A stretch of DNA of 64,000 bases from Streptomyces sp. NBC_01298 (GTDB taxonomy: Bacteria > Actinomycetota > Actinomycetes > Streptomycetales > Streptomycetaceae). This document shows positions 6,905 to 16,287 of the stretch, in pieces. The notes under the pieces were generated by a model that was given only the letters and a program-made list of their open reading frames with translations, searched no databases and had not been told where the DNA came from. The position numbers and the translations under genes were made by a program. How positions within the stretch are numbered: the first letter of the stretch is position 1; each line of letters opens with the position of its first letter. The stretch spans positions 5,394,001-5,458,000 of the forward strand of contig NZ_CP108414.1 of the NCBI RefSeq assembly GCF_035978755.1, given 5' to 3'.

Positions 6905-8332
6905 ATGAGCCTTGCCGCACCGACGTCCCCGACGTCATGGTCCTGCCCGGACCCCGCCGATCTGCTGCGCCGGCACTGGCCGCTGCTGCCGCTCGCCGCG
7001 ACCGTACTGGCGCTCCTGATCCCCGTCCCGGCGGGTGACGCGAGCGCCTCGGGGAAGGTCGGTCCGGCCGACGCCGCCTCACTGCTGCTCGTGTTCGTCT
7101 GCGGGGTCCAGGCCCTGCGGGGCCGGGTCCGGCCGCTGAGCCCGCTGGGGGTGCTCGTCCTCGGCCTCCCGGCCGTCGGGCTCGCCGTCTCGACGGTGAC
7201 CGCGGGGGACCCGTACGCGGCCCTGCCCGGGTTCGTGCGCTACCTCCAGGTGTTCGTGCTGGTCCCGGCGGCGATCGTGCTGCTGGTGCGGGACGCCTTC
7301 GAGTTCCGGCTGGCCGCCGGGTGCTTCGTGGTGCTGGCACTGGTCCAGGGAGCGGTGGGCGTGGTGCAGTTCGCCACCCACACCGGTGCCTCCTACCAGG
7401 GCGAGGACATCCGCGCCGTGGGCACCTTCGGACCCGGGGACGTCATGGGCATGGCCACGGTCGTGGCCTACGGCCTGATCGTCGCGACGGCCGGGGCGCT
7501 GGCTCCGGGGCTGCCGGCGCGGGTCCGGCGGGCCTCGGGCACGGCCGCGCTGGTCCTGGTGCTCCCGCTGGTGCTGTCCTTCAGCCGGGGCGCGTGGATC
7601 GCGACCTTCGCCGCGGCCGGGCTGGTGATGGCCCTGGCCGGGATCCGGCGGGCCCTGAAGGTGCTGCTCGCGCTGGCCGCCGTCGGTGTGGTCCTCGTGG
7701 GCGGGTTCGGCGTCGGCTCCGCGATGGTCGCGGAGCGGCTGACCTCGATCACGCAGGTCTCCGACGCCCCCGACCAGTCGGTGACCGACCGCTACACGAT
7801 GTGGGACGCGGCCGGCTCGATGTGGCGCGAGCGGCCCGCGGTGGGGGTCGGGCTGAAGGGCTTCCCGGCCAACCGGGACTCGCACTCCGGGCTGGCGCTG
7901 TCCTCCGGCAGCGACACCGCGGGCGCGGGCCAGGGGTACGTCCGCCAGCCGCTGCTCTCCCCGCACAACATGTACCTGCTGGTGCTGAGCGAGCAGGGGC
8001 TGATCGGGCTGATCGCCCTGGCGGGCGGCTGGCTGGCCGTCCTGGTGGCGGGCCTGCGGCGGTGCCTGTCGGGCGCCGGTGCGGTGCGGGACTGCGGACT
8101 GGTCGCCATCGGCCTGCTCGTGTGGCAGCTCACCGACTTCCTCTACGCGGACATCGGGGGCCCGTCCACCGTGCTGACCGGAGTGATCATCGGGCTGGCG
8201 GCCTGGTGGGCGCTTCCCTCCGGGAGCGGGACGGGCGAGCTCGCCTCGGGCGGCCGGGCCGCCGCGGGATCCGGCCGCGGGTCGGGCGCGCCCGGCCGGG
8301 CCGCGGTCCCTGAGGGTGCGGCCGGCCGGTGA
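6905..8332 (+). CDS. O-antigen polymerase/ligase-like membrane protein (Wzy-like)
   Basis: This 475-residue protein has about ten to twelve hydrophobic segments from residue 20 to 440. It has the Wzy_C/O-antigen ligase layout: SFSRGAWIATFAAAG in one helix, then an outer loop with RYTMWDAAGSMW, GVGLKGFPANRD and the SPHNMYLLVLSEQGLIG block. It would join lipid-linked repeat units or attach finished chains outside the membrane. ATG 6905 lies 4 nt after the previous stop. The last 35 residues are a Gly/Ala-rich tail. Polymerase and ligase functions cannot be separated by sequence alone. Confidence 0.82.
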   Translation: MSLAAPTSPTSWSCPDPADLLRRHWPLLPLAATVLALLIPVPAGDASASGKVGPADAASLLLVFVCGVQALRGRVRPLSPLGVLVLGLPAVGLAVSTVTAGDPYAALPGFVRYLQVFVLVPAAIVLLVRDAFEFRLAAGCFVVLALVQGAVGVVQFATHTGASYQGEDIRAVGTFGPGDVMGMATVVAYGLIVATAGALAPGLPARVRRASGTAALVLVLPLVLSFSRGAWIATFAAAGLVMALAGIRRALKVLLALAAVGVVLVGGFGVGSAMVAERLTSITQVSDAPDQSVTDRYTMWDAAGSMWRERPAVGVGLKGFPANRDSHSGLALSSGSDTAGAGQGYVRQPLLSPHNMYLLVLSEQGLIGLIALAGGWLAVLVAGLRRCLSGAGAVRDCGLVAIGLLVWQLTDFLYADIGGPSTVLTGVIIGLAAWWALPSGSGTGELASGGRAAAGSGRGSGAPGRAAVPEGAAGR

Positions 8333-10443
8333 CGGATACGACGCCCTGGCGGCGGCCCGCAGCCGCGGCGACCGAGGTCGCCGCGGCTGCGGGCCGTCCG
8401 CCGCACCCGCCGGTGGCCCCGGTCGCGCAGACCACCGGTCCGGCCGACAGCGCGAGCCGCGTGGCCGCCTCGGGCGGACCGCTGTCCGCCGGACGCGGCG
8501 CCGCGCACGTGGGCGTTCCCGTCCCCGCCGGCGACGCCGGAGCGGGCCGTGTGGTGGCCACCGGCCGCCCGGGCCCGGGACTCGAAGGGCCTGCCGGGTC
8601 CGGGGCCGTCGGGACCGCGGCGCCGGGCACGGCGCCGGGCGACGCGGAGGCCGTGCGCCGGTCCGTACTGGGCACCGCGGCGACCGGGTCCGTACGGGCC
8701 GGGAACGGCCGGGATCCGGGTGCCCCGGCCGCGCGGGACGGCGGCCCGCGCCGGATGGCGGGGGGCGGGCGCCGGGACGGCGACCCCGACGCGACGGCCG
8801 ACGGGGCCCGGTCCGGGATCGGCGGGGCGCTCGCCAAGGCGGCCGCCGTGACCGCCGGGCTGACCGCCGCCGGGGCGGTGTTCGGGCTGGTCCGCGACCA
8901 GACCATCGCGCACCTCTTCGGAGCCGGGCACGACAGCGACGCCTTCCTCATCGCCTGGACCGTCCCCGAGATGGCCTCGACGCTGCTCATCGAGGACGCC
9001 ATGGCCCTGCTGATGGTGCCCGCCTTCAGCCACGCCCTGGCCCGCCGGGCCGCCAGCCGGGCCGGGCTCACCCGCCAGGAGGCTCGCGCGCAGGATCCCG
9101 TACGGCTGCTGGTGGGGGCCACGCTGCCGCGGCTGCTGGTGCTCCTGGCCGCCGTCGCCTCCGTGCTCGTCGTCGCCGCGCCGCTCGTCGTGGGCGTGCT
9201 CGCGCCGGGGCTGCCCGACCCCGGGCTCGCCGTCGAATGCACCCGGATGACCGCCCTGACCGTGCTGTCCTTCGGGATCGCCGGCTACTTCAGCGCCGCC
9301 CTCAGGGCGCACCGCTCCTTCGTGCCGCCCGCCGCCATCTACGTGTCGTACAACGTCGGCATCATCGGGACCATGGTCGCCCTGCACGCCCTGTGGGGAG
9401 TGCGCGCCGCCGCCGCCGGGGTCGCCGTCGGCGGAGTCCTGATGGCCCTGGTCCAACTGCCCGCCTTCATCCGCAACGTGGGCTTCGGACCGCCCCGCGC
9501 CGTGCTGGCTGCGGGTCCCCCGCGCCGCCAGCGCGACCGGGACCGGCCGACGCTGATCGCCTTCGGGGTGATCGCACCGGTCATCTTCTTCGCCGTCTTC
9601 CGGCAGTCCCAGGTCCTCGTCGAACGGTTCCTCGCCGCCTCGCTGCCGCCCGGCGCCATCTCGCACCTCAACTACGCCCAAAAAGTCGCGCAGATGCCGA
9701 TGGTGCTCTCCCTCATGATCTGCACCGTCACCTTCCCCGTCGTCGCCCAGGCCATGGCCGGCGGGGAGCGGGACAAGGCCCGCAGGCGGGTCGAGCGGGA
9801 CCTCGCGCTCGCCTCGCTCGCCGTCCTCATGGGCACCGCGCTCGTCATCGGGTACGCCCCCCAGATCATCCAAGTGCTCTTCGAACGCGGGGCGTTCACC
9901 CACGTCGACACCGAGGCCACCGCCTCCGTCATGCGGGTCTACGGGCTCGGCCTGCTCGGCCACTGCCTCGTCGGAGCGCTCTCGCGGCCCTTCTTCTCCA
10001 CCGCCCGGCCCACCTGGTTCCCGGCCCTCGCCATGGGCTCCGGACTCCTCGTCAACATCGTCGCCGGAGCCTTCGCCGTGGGCTGGTGGGGCATCTACGG
10101 GATCGCCGCCGCCAACGCCGCCGGCATCTCCACCACCGCAGCACTGCTGCTCACCGGACTCGGCTCGCGGATCATCGCCATCCAGGTCCGCCGGGTGGCC
10201 ATCAGCATCGGCCGGCTCTCCGTCGCGGCCCTCGCCGCCTGCGCCACCGGCTGGATCGCCGGCCCGATGATCCCCGACCCGCTCGTCAGCGCCGCCCTCG
10301 GCTGCCTGCTGGTCCCGGCCATGTTCGGCGCCACCGGCATGGCCATACGGGCCCTGGAGGTCACCGCCCTGCCGGGCCAGCTCGCCCAGCTCACCGCTCA
10401 CCTCACCTCCCAGCTCACCCAGAGGTTCCGCAATGTCCGCTGA
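8329..10443 (+). CDS. MurJ/MviN-like lipid flippase (Wzx-like role)
   Basis: The 704-residue product has a disordered Gly/Ala-rich N-terminus of about 160 residues. An MOP-superfamily transporter with roughly 14 helices follows. Conserved stretches include GLVRDQTIAHLFGAG, DAFLIAWTVPEMASTLL, QVLVERFLAA, LNYAQKVAQMPM, VLFERGAF and GIYGIAAANAAG, all typical of MurJ. In this operon it most likely flips lipid-linked polysaccharide units rather than lipid II. GTG 8329 overlaps the preceding stop as GTGA. A later start inside the low-complexity region cannot be excluded. Confidence 0.85.
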   Translation: MTDTTPWRRPAAAATEVAAAAGRPPHPPVAPVAQTTGPADSASRVAASGGPLSAGRGAAHVGVPVPAGDAGAGRVVATGRPGPGLEGPAGSGAVGTAAPGTAPGDAEAVRRSVLGTAATGSVRAGNGRDPGAPAARDGGPRRMAGGGRRDGDPDATADGARSGIGGALAKAAAVTAGLTAAGAVFGLVRDQTIAHLFGAGHDSDAFLIAWTVPEMASTLLIEDAMALLMVPAFSHALARRAASRAGLTRQEARAQDPVRLLVGATLPRLLVLLAAVASVLVVAAPLVVGVLAPGLPDPGLAVECTRMTALTVLSFGIAGYFSAALRAHRSFVPPAAIYVSYNVGIIGTMVALHALWGVRAAAAGVAVGGVLMALVQLPAFIRNVGFGPPRAVLAAGPPRRQRDRDRPTLIAFGVIAPVIFFAVFRQSQVLVERFLAASLPPGAISHLNYAQKVAQMPMVLSLMICTVTFPVVAQAMAGGERDKARRRVERDLALASLAVLMGTALVIGYAPQIIQVLFERGAFTHVDTEATASVMRVYGLGLLGHCLVGALSRPFFSTARPTWFPALAMGSGLLVNIVAGAFAVGWWGIYGIAAANAAGISTTAALLLTGLGSRIIAIQVRRVAISIGRLSVAALAACATGWIAGPMIPDPLVSAALGCLLVPAMFGATGMAIRALEVTALPGQLAQLTAHLTSQLTQRFRNVR

Positions 10444-11209
10444 CACCGAAACGGCGCGCCCCGCCGCGGCGGTCACCGCCCGCCGCGGCGCATCGCCGTG
10501 GGTCCTGATGTACCACTCCGTCGCCGAGTTCACCGATCCCGCCGAGGACCCGTACGGCATCACCGTCACCCCGCACGCGCTGGAGGCGCAGCTGCTGTGG
10601 CTGCGCTCCCGCGGGCTGCGCGGGGTGTCCGTCGGCGAGCTGCTGCGGGCCCGCGCCGCCGGGCGGGACGCCGGACTGGTCGGGCTGACCTTCGACGACG
10701 GCTACGCCGACTTCCTGACCCGCGCACTGCCGCTGCTGCGCCGCTACGACTGCACCGCCACCCTCTTCGTGCTGCCCGGGCGGCTCGGCGTGGACAACGT
10801 CTGGGACCCGCTGGGCCCCCGCAAGCCCCTCCTCACCGCCGAGGGCATCCGCGAAGTCGCCGCCGCCGGCCAGGAGATCGGCTCGCACGGGCTGCTCCAC
10901 CAGGACCTCACCGCGGCCCCCGACGACGTACTGCAGCAGGAGCTGCGCGGCAGCCGGGAGCTGATCCGGGAGCTGACCGGGACGCTGCCCGCCGGATTCT
11001 GCTACCCGTACGGGCACCTCGACGCCCGGGTCGTCTCCGCGACCCGGGCCGCCGGGTACGGCTACGCCTGCGCCATCGACCCGGGCCGCCTCGCCGGACC
11101 CCACGCGATGCCCCGTACGCACATCAGCCAGGCCGACGGCGGCCCCCGGCTGCGCATCAAGCAGGTGCGCCACCAGGTGCGGGAGCTGCGCCGGGCGGTG
11201 CACCTGTGA
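10433..11209 (+). CDS. Polysaccharide deacetylase (NodB domain, CE4)
   Basis: This 258-residue enzyme probably removes N- or O-acetyl groups from the glycan. The NodB motifs are visible: VLMYHSV near residue 25, metal-binding TFDDGYADF at about 85-95, the SHGLLHQDL block with the conserved His pair at about 150-160, and FCYPYGH. It has no signal peptide, so it would act on cytoplasmic, lipid-linked intermediates. It overlaps the flippase gene by 11 nt and ends in GTGA with the next gene, which places it firmly in the operon. Confidence 0.86.
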   Translation: MSADTETARPAAAVTARRGASPWVLMYHSVAEFTDPAEDPYGITVTPHALEAQLLWLRSRGLRGVSVGELLRARAAGRDAGLVGLTFDDGYADFLTRALPLLRRYDCTATLFVLPGRLGVDNVWDPLGPRKPLLTAEGIREVAAAGQEIGSHGLLHQDLTAAPDDVLQQELRGSRELIRELTGTLPAGFCYPYGHLDARVVSATRAAGYGYACAIDPGRLAGPHAMPRTHISQADGGPRLRIKQVRHQVRELRRAVHL

Positions 11210-12591
11210 GCCCCGGGAAGGTGCTGCACGTCATCACGGGACTCGGCGTCGGGGGCGCCGAGCAGCAACTACGGCTGCTGCTGCGGCACATGCCGATGCG
11301 CTGCGACGTCCTGACGCTGACCAACCCCGGGCCGGTCGCGGAGGGGCTGCGCGCGGACGGCGTACGGGTCGTCCACCTCGGGATGCGCGGCAACCGCGAC
11401 CTGGGAGCGATGCCGAAGCTGGTGAAGTTCATCCGCCGGGGCCGCTACGACCTGGTCCACACGCACCTGTACCGGGCCTGCGTGTACGGGCGCCTCGCGG
11501 CGCGGCTCGCGGGCGTGCGGGTGAGCGTGGCGACCGAACACTCCCTGGGGGCCGCCGAGATCGAGGGCCGGCCGCTCACGGGCGGCGTACGGGCCCTGTA
11601 CCTGGCGAGCGAGCGGCTGGGAGCCGCGACCGTGGCCGTGTCGGACACGGTGGCGGCCCGCCTGGAGGCCTGGGGGGTGCCGGCCGCGCGGGTGCACGTG
11701 GTCCCGAACGGGATCGAAGCCGTGCGGTTCCGCTTCGACGAGGCCGTACGGCGGGCCACCCGGACCCGGACCGGCCTGCCCGAACGGGCCTTCGTGGTCG
11801 GCGGCGTCGGCCGGCTGGTGCCGGGGAAACGCTTCGACGTCCTGGTCCGGGCGGTGGCGGCGCTGCCCGGCGCGCACCTGCTGCTGGCCGGGGACGGGCC
11901 GGAGCGGGCCGCGCTGCGCCGGCTCGCCGCCGAGCTGGGGGCGCAGAGCCGGATCCACCTGCTGGGGGAGCGGGACCCGCTGGGCGACAGCACCGACGGG
12001 CGGACCCCGGGGATCCCCGCGCTGCTCGCGGCGATGGACGTGTTCGTGTCCCCTTCGCGGGAGGAGGCCTTCGGGCTGGCGGTGATCGAGGCGCTGGCGG
12101 CGGGGCTGCCGGTGCTGCACGTCACCTGCCCGGCGATCGACGACCTGCCCGCGGCGCAGGCGCCGGGGGCGCGGCGGATCGGCACCGGCACGGAGGAACT
12201 CGTCGCGGCGCTGCGGGGGCACATGGAGGCCGGCGTCCGGCGGCTGCCGCCGCCCGGGGTGGTGCGGCGCTACGACATCGGGCGGAGCGCGGAGCAGTTG
12301 CTTCGCGTGTACGACCTCGCGATGGCCGGCTCGCCGGCCGGGTCCCGGGTAGTGGGGGCGCTGCCCGCTCCCGGCAGCGGCCCTCGGGGCGCCGCCCCGG
12401 CGGGTCCGCAGGGCGCGGCGCCGTTGCCGGGGACCAGTCCCCGGACCCCTGCTCCTCAAACGCCGGAGGGGCTGGATCTCGGCTCGGCCGATCCGGATCC
12501 GGCCCCGGCCGGAGGGGCCGCGCCGGCGGGCGTCGCGGGACGGGCCGATGACGGGCCGCCCGGGGCTGCGCGCGGCGGAGAGGCCGGCTGA
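11206..12591 (+). CDS. Glycosyltransferase, GT4 family, with repeat-derived C-terminal tail
   Basis: The first ~380 residues of this 461-residue protein are a GT4 enzyme. It opens VLHVITGLGVGGAEQQLRLLL, has HVVPNGIEAVRF at the domain junction, GGVGRLVPGKRFDVLVRA, and the donor motif FVSPSREEAFGLAVIEALAAGLPVL (E-x7-E). The last ~80 residues are Gly/Ala/Pro-rich and show no fold. They are partly encoded by a dispersed non-coding element at 12413-12477. GTG 11206 overlaps the previous stop. The original gene probably ended earlier and was extended by the element. Confidence 0.84.
   Translation: MSPGKVLHVITGLGVGGAEQQLRLLLRHMPMRCDVLTLTNPGPVAEGLRADGVRVVHLGMRGNRDLGAMPKLVKFIRRGRYDLVHTHLYRACVYGRLAARLAGVRVSVATEHSLGAAEIEGRPLTGGVRALYLASERLGAATVAVSDTVAARLEAWGVPAARVHVVPNGIEAVRFRFDEAVRRATRTRTGLPERAFVVGGVGRLVPGKRFDVLVRAVAALPGAHLLLAGDGPERAALRRLAAELGAQSRIHLLGERDPLGDSTDGRTPGIPALLAAMDVFVSPSREEAFGLAVIEALAAGLPVLHVTCPAIDDLPAAQAPGARRIGTGTEELVAALRGHMEAGVRRLPPPGVVRRYDIGRSAEQLLRVYDLAMAGSPAGSRVVGALPAPGSGPRGAAPAGPQGAAPLPGTSPRTPAPQTPEGLDLGSADPDPAPAGGAAPAGVAGRADDGPPGAARGGEAG
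12413..12477 (+). repeat. Dispersed GC-rich element, copy 1 (core CTCAAACGCCGG)
   Basis: This stretch matches 25199-25261 closely. Both begin GCGCGGCGCCGTTGCCGGGG, continue with a short GC palindrome-like part and CGGACCC, then share CCTCAAACGCCGG followed by a G-rich end. From memory this CTCAAACGCCGG core is very common in Streptomyces intergenic DNA. Here it is read through as the tail of a glycosyltransferase. Confidence 0.75.
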
Positions 12592-12662
12592 GCCGGCCGC
12601 CGCAGGGGTCCGCGGAGAAGGACCCGAACCACACCACCCGTCACCAGGAAAGAGGTACGCAC

Positions 12663-13376
12663 ATGGCGGACACCGCCGACCAGAAGAAGTCCACCCACCG
12701 GCGCCGGGTACGGCTGCTGTCGCCGCCCGTGTGGTGGCCGCTGCCCGCCGTCGCGGTGCTGGGGCTCGCCGCGGGCGGGGCGTACGGGGTACTGAAGGCG
12801 CCCGAGTACGCCGCCACCAGCTACGTCGTCGCGGTTCCCGACGACACCACCGAGCCGGCCACCGCCCTCGGCTTCGCCCAGGCCTACGCCCGCATCGCCA
12901 CGAGCAGTTCGACCCTCGCGTACGCCCAGCCCCGCGCGGGCATCAGCGTGCAGAAGCTGCGGACCCAGGTCCGCGCCGAGACCTCCCCCGAGTCCCCGAT
13001 GATCGCCGTCACCGGGACCGCGAAGAGCGCCGGCGAGGCCGCCGACATCGCCAACGCCGTGGCCGACGCCCTGTCGCTGAGCAGCAACACGGCCGCCAAG
13101 AACACCGGCGTGCAGCTGCTCCTCTTCAACCAGGCCGTCGCGCCCAGCGACCCCGCCTCCGCGTCCCCCGCCCTCAGCGGGGCGGTCGGGCTGTGCGCGG
13201 GCGGGCTGCTGGGAGGGCTGTGGCTGCTGGCCCGGCCGACGGCCGCCCGGCGGCGCGGCGAGGAGACCGCCTCGGACGCGGTGGAGAGCATCACGGAGCC
13301 CGTCGCGGAGGAGTACGCCTCGCTGCCCGCGCAGGGCGAGCCGGCCGCGGCCAAGGAGAAGGAGTCGGTGCGATGA
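12663..13376 (+). CDS. Wzz-like chain-length/co-polymerase membrane protein
   Basis: This 237-residue protein has two membrane helices, at about 22-43 and 168-190. They flank an extracytoplasmic domain that begins EYAATSYVVAVPDD and contains AQAYARIATSSSTL, VRAETSPESPMIAVTG and AADIANAVADALS. This matches polysaccharide co-polymerases of the Wzz/capsule type. The C-terminal cytoplasmic tail is acidic and has no kinase motif. It should set chain length together with the Wzy-like protein. The start follows AGGAAAGAGG at suitable distance, and a 70-nt gap separates it from the preceding gene. Confidence 0.72.
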   Translation: MADTADQKKSTHRRRVRLLSPPVWWPLPAVAVLGLAAGGAYGVLKAPEYAATSYVVAVPDDTTEPATALGFAQAYARIATSSSTLAYAQPRAGISVQKLRTQVRAETSPESPMIAVTGTAKSAGEAADIANAVADALSLSSNTAAKNTGVQLLLFNQAVAPSDPASASPALSGAVGLCAGGLLGGLWLLARPTAARRRGEETASDAVESITEPVAEEYASLPAQGEPAAAKEKESVR

Positions 13377-14515
13377 CCTCCGGCTCCGCCGGGGCCCTGT
13401 CGGTGACGCTGTGCCGCGATCCCCGGCAGTTCGCCGTGCTGGAGGAGCAGTGGAACCGGCTCGTCCGCGCCTGTCCCACCGCCACTCCCTTCCAGAGCCA
13501 TGCCTGGCTGCACTCCTGGTGGCTGTCCTACGGCAAGGACGGCCGGCTCCGCATCGTCCTGGTGCGGCGCGGGGAGGAGCTGGTCGGCGCGGCCGCGCTG
13601 ATGCTCGTACACCGGCCGATGCCGCTGCTCGTGCCCCTCGGCGGGGGCATCACCGACTACTTCGACGTGCTCGTCGCGGAGCGGTACGCCGACCAGGTCG
13701 TGCCGGCCCTGGCCAACGGTCTGCACCGGGCCGCCCGGGGCGCGGTGGTCGACCTGCGCGAGGTGCGGCCCGGGGCCGCGGCCGAAGCCGTGTACGCGGC
13801 CTGGCCGGGGATCGGCAGCAAGCTCACCGACTCCACCTGCATGGAGCTGCCCGCCGTGCCCTTCGACGAGCTGGTCAAGCGGATGCCGGCCTCCGGCGCC
13901 CAGCGGGTGCGGGCCAAGCTCCGCAAGACCGACGCGGCCGGGATCGAGGAGCACGAGGTCACCGAGCAGGAAGTGCCGCGAGCCGTACGGACCTTGCTGC
14001 GGCTGCACGAGAAGCAGTGGCGCGGCCGCGGGGTGACCCCCGAACACCTCAAGCCCCGCTTCGCCGAACACCTGACCCGGGCCACGCGGCGGATGGTGCG
14101 CGCGGGGGAGGGCCGGCTGGCCGAGTTCCGGCTCGACGGGAAGGTCGTGGCCGCCAACCTGACGCTGCTCTCGGGCGCGCTCAGCGGCGGCTACCTCTAC
14201 GGCGCCGATCCCGACCTGCGGGACCGGAAGGTGGACGTGGCCACGCTGCTGCTGCGCTACGAGGCCACCCGCGCGCTCGCCGAGGGACGCCCGGTGGTGA
14301 GCTTCCTGCGCGGCAACGAACCGTACAAGAACCACTGGCGGCCGCGGACCGTGGTCAACCAGCGCTTCCTGCTGGCCACGGCCGCGCTCGCGCCCCTGCT
14401 GCGACTGCACGAGTCGCAGGTGACGGGGCGCGAGCGGGCGGTGGACGTACTGCGGGAGGCGTTGCCGGCCGCCAGGGACTGGCGGGCGCGGCTCAACGAA
14501 CTGCGGGTCCGATGA
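13373..14515 (+). CDS. FemAB/BioF2-like acyltransferase (GNAT fold)
   Basis: This 380-residue cytoplasmic protein resembles the Acetyltransf_6 (PF13480) group found in exopolysaccharide loci. Recognisable parts are TPFQSHAWLHSWW near residue 40, GGGITDYFDV, a central block around LHEKQWRGRG, and the C-terminal GNAT-like part GYLYGADPDLRDRKVDV and SFLRGNEPYKNHW. It probably adds an acyl or aminoacyl group to a sugar of the repeat unit. Its ATG overlaps the preceding stop as ATGA. It ends the rightward operon and faces the next gene tail to tail, 14 nt away. Confidence 0.78.
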   Translation: MTSGSAGALSVTLCRDPRQFAVLEEQWNRLVRACPTATPFQSHAWLHSWWLSYGKDGRLRIVLVRRGEELVGAAALMLVHRPMPLLVPLGGGITDYFDVLVAERYADQVVPALANGLHRAARGAVVDLREVRPGAAAEAVYAAWPGIGSKLTDSTCMELPAVPFDELVKRMPASGAQRVRAKLRKTDAAGIEEHEVTEQEVPRAVRTLLRLHEKQWRGRGVTPEHLKPRFAEHLTRATRRMVRAGEGRLAEFRLDGKVVAANLTLLSGALSGGYLYGADPDLRDRKVDVATLLLRYEATRALAEGRPVVSFLRGNEPYKNHWRPRTVVNQRFLLATAALAPLLRLHESQVTGRERAVDVLREALPAARDWRARLNELRVR

Positions 14516-14529
14516 CCCGGACGCCCCGC

Positions 14530-16155
14530 CTAGAAGGGCCAGAAGCCGGACTCCTTGCCCCAGTCGACCTTGACGCAGACCGACTGCTTGCCGACCAGCT
14601 TGGAGAGCCACTCGCCGAAGTTGATCGGCACGCACCACTCCGAGCTGTTGACGGGCGGGACGGTCGGGACGGTCGGAACGGTCGGTACGGGAGGCGTCGT
14701 CGGCTTGGGCGGCTGGGACGGCTCCGGCTTCGGGACGAGCGGCGAGGGCGTCGGGGACGGGACCTCGGGGCTCGGCTTGGGCACGACCGGGCTCGGGCTG
14801 ACCTCGGGGGACGGGACCAGCGGGCTGGGATCGACCGGGCTGGGCTCGACCGGGCTCGGTTCGACCGGGCTGGGCTCGACCGGGACCTCCGGGCTCGGGA
14901 CCACGGGCGAGGGCGTCGGGACGACCGGGCTCGGGACGGCAGGACTGGGGACGGCAGGGCTCGGGCTGACCTCGGGGCTCGGGACCAGCGGGCTGGGCTC
15001 GACGGGGCTCGGCGCGACCGGGCTGGGCGCGACCGGGCTCGGGACCTCCGGGCTGGGGAGCACGACCGGCGGGGTGACCACCGGCGTCGGGATCTCGGGC
15101 GTGGGGACCTGCGGGGTCGGGATGACCGGCGTGGGCACCACGGGGGTCGGGACGACCGGGGTCGGGATGACCGGGTCGGGCCGCTGCGGGGTCAGCGCCT
15201 CGCGGAAGACCTTCGTCGAGGCCGGGTTCTGCTTGCACTGCCAGACGCCGTGCGGGCAGTAGTCGGTGATGGTGTGGTAGAGCGGCTTCTGCTTGTCGAT
15301 CCACTGCAGCATGCGCCGCACGTACTCCGGGTTGTCCCCGTTGCGGAACAGCCCCCACTCCGGGTACGAGATCTCTTTGCCGTGTGCGCGGGCGAAGTCC
15401 ACGTGCTGCTGGAGCCCGTACGGCTGGCTGATCTGGTCGTCGAAGGTCCGGCCGGGAGCCTGGTCGTACGAGTCCATCCCGACGATGTCGACCACGTCGT
15501 CGCCCGGGTAGCACTTGGTCCAGCCGATCGCGTCCGTGCCGCGGTTCGGGGTGAAATCGAACTTGAACTTCTGGCCGGGCACGGACCGCATCGTGTTGAC
15601 GACGCGCTTCCAGTACGCCTTCCAGTTCTCCGGGTCGGGCCCGCACCGGTGGGTGTACGTGGTGCCGTTCATCTCCCAGCCGAGCACGATCACGGTGTCC
15701 GGGACGCCCAGCGCCACCAGTCGTTCGGCGAGCTTCTTGAAGTGCCGGTCGTACTGGCCCTCCGCGCCCGCCCGGATCAGCTGGGCCACCTGGCGGTCGG
15801 GGATCCGGTCCTCGTTCCGCTCCTGCATGGGCACGTTGAGGACGAACATCCGGTCGTCCCGCTGGCGCCGCCACCGCGCCCAGTCGTCCAGGAAGCTGAC
15901 GCCGCCCTCGATGCCGGCCCACTGGTCGCCGGGCAGATAGGTGTGCCCGACCCGGATCTCCTTGCCGCCCAGCCAGTTCGACAGGAACGGGATGCGGGCC
16001 ACTCCGGGCGGCCCGTAGTCGAGGTAGGCGCCCATGGCGACGTCGGATCCGGTGCTCTGCTCCTCGGGGGCCGCGAGGGCGGCCCCGGTGGCGAGCAGTC
16101 CGGCCGTCACCGTTCCGATGCAGGTGCTCGCCAGTCGGCGGCGTGGTCTGGGCAT
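14530..16155 (-). CDS. Secreted GH26-like glycoside hydrolase with long Pro-rich repeat region
   Basis: This 541-residue exported protein has a signal peptide at residues 1-29. The catalytic domain (about 38-330) has two candidate catalytic glutamates in the right order for GH26 or a related clan GH-A family: GWEMNG (acid/base) and SYPEWGLF (nucleophile). It also contains YWKRVVNTMRSVPGQKFKFDF and DIVGMDSYDQ. Residues about 330-500 are Pro-rich repeats of the SPVEPSP/TPVVPTP kind. The last 40 residues form a conserved-looking cap with two cysteines (SEWCVPINFGEWLSKL ... SVCVKVDWG). ATG 16155 has GGGAG 5 nt upstream. It probably trims or releases the polysaccharide made next door. Confidence 0.75.
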   Translation of the reverse strand: MPRPRRRLASTCIGTVTAGLLATGAALAAPEEQSTGSDVAMGAYLDYGPPGVARIPFLSNWLGGKEIRVGHTYLPGDQWAGIEGGVSFLDDWARWRRQRDDRMFVLNVPMQERNEDRIPDRQVAQLIRAGAEGQYDRHFKKLAERLVALGVPDTVIVLGWEMNGTTYTHRCGPDPENWKAYWKRVVNTMRSVPGQKFKFDFTPNRGTDAIGWTKCYPGDDVVDIVGMDSYDQAPGRTFDDQISQPYGLQQHVDFARAHGKEISYPEWGLFRNGDNPEYVRRMLQWIDKQKPLYHTITDYCPHGVWQCKQNPASTKVFREALTPQRPDPVIPTPVVPTPVVPTPVIPTPQVPTPEIPTPVVTPPVVLPSPEVPSPVAPSPVAPSPVEPSPLVPSPEVSPSPAVPSPAVPSPVVPTPSPVVPSPEVPVEPSPVEPSPVEPSPVDPSPLVPSPEVSPSPVVPKPSPEVPSPTPSPLVPKPEPSQPPKPTTPPVPTVPTVPTVPPVNSSEWCVPINFGEWLSKLVGKQSVCVKVDWGKESGFWPF

Positions 16156-16287
16156 GGCGTCTCCCGAGCTTTCCTGAATCGGTGTGCTTACCAAAGACGT
16201 TAGGCATCACATCTGACGAATGGCCTGTCCGGTGACCTCTTCCTAGGCCATTCGCACGTGCGCACCCTCCCCGCTTGGTCCGACTAG

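Noticed and set aside
14660..15200. Regular short repeats resembling a CRISPR array
   Set aside because: They encode Pro-rich repeats inside an open frame, have no unique spacers of constant length and no cas genes nearby.
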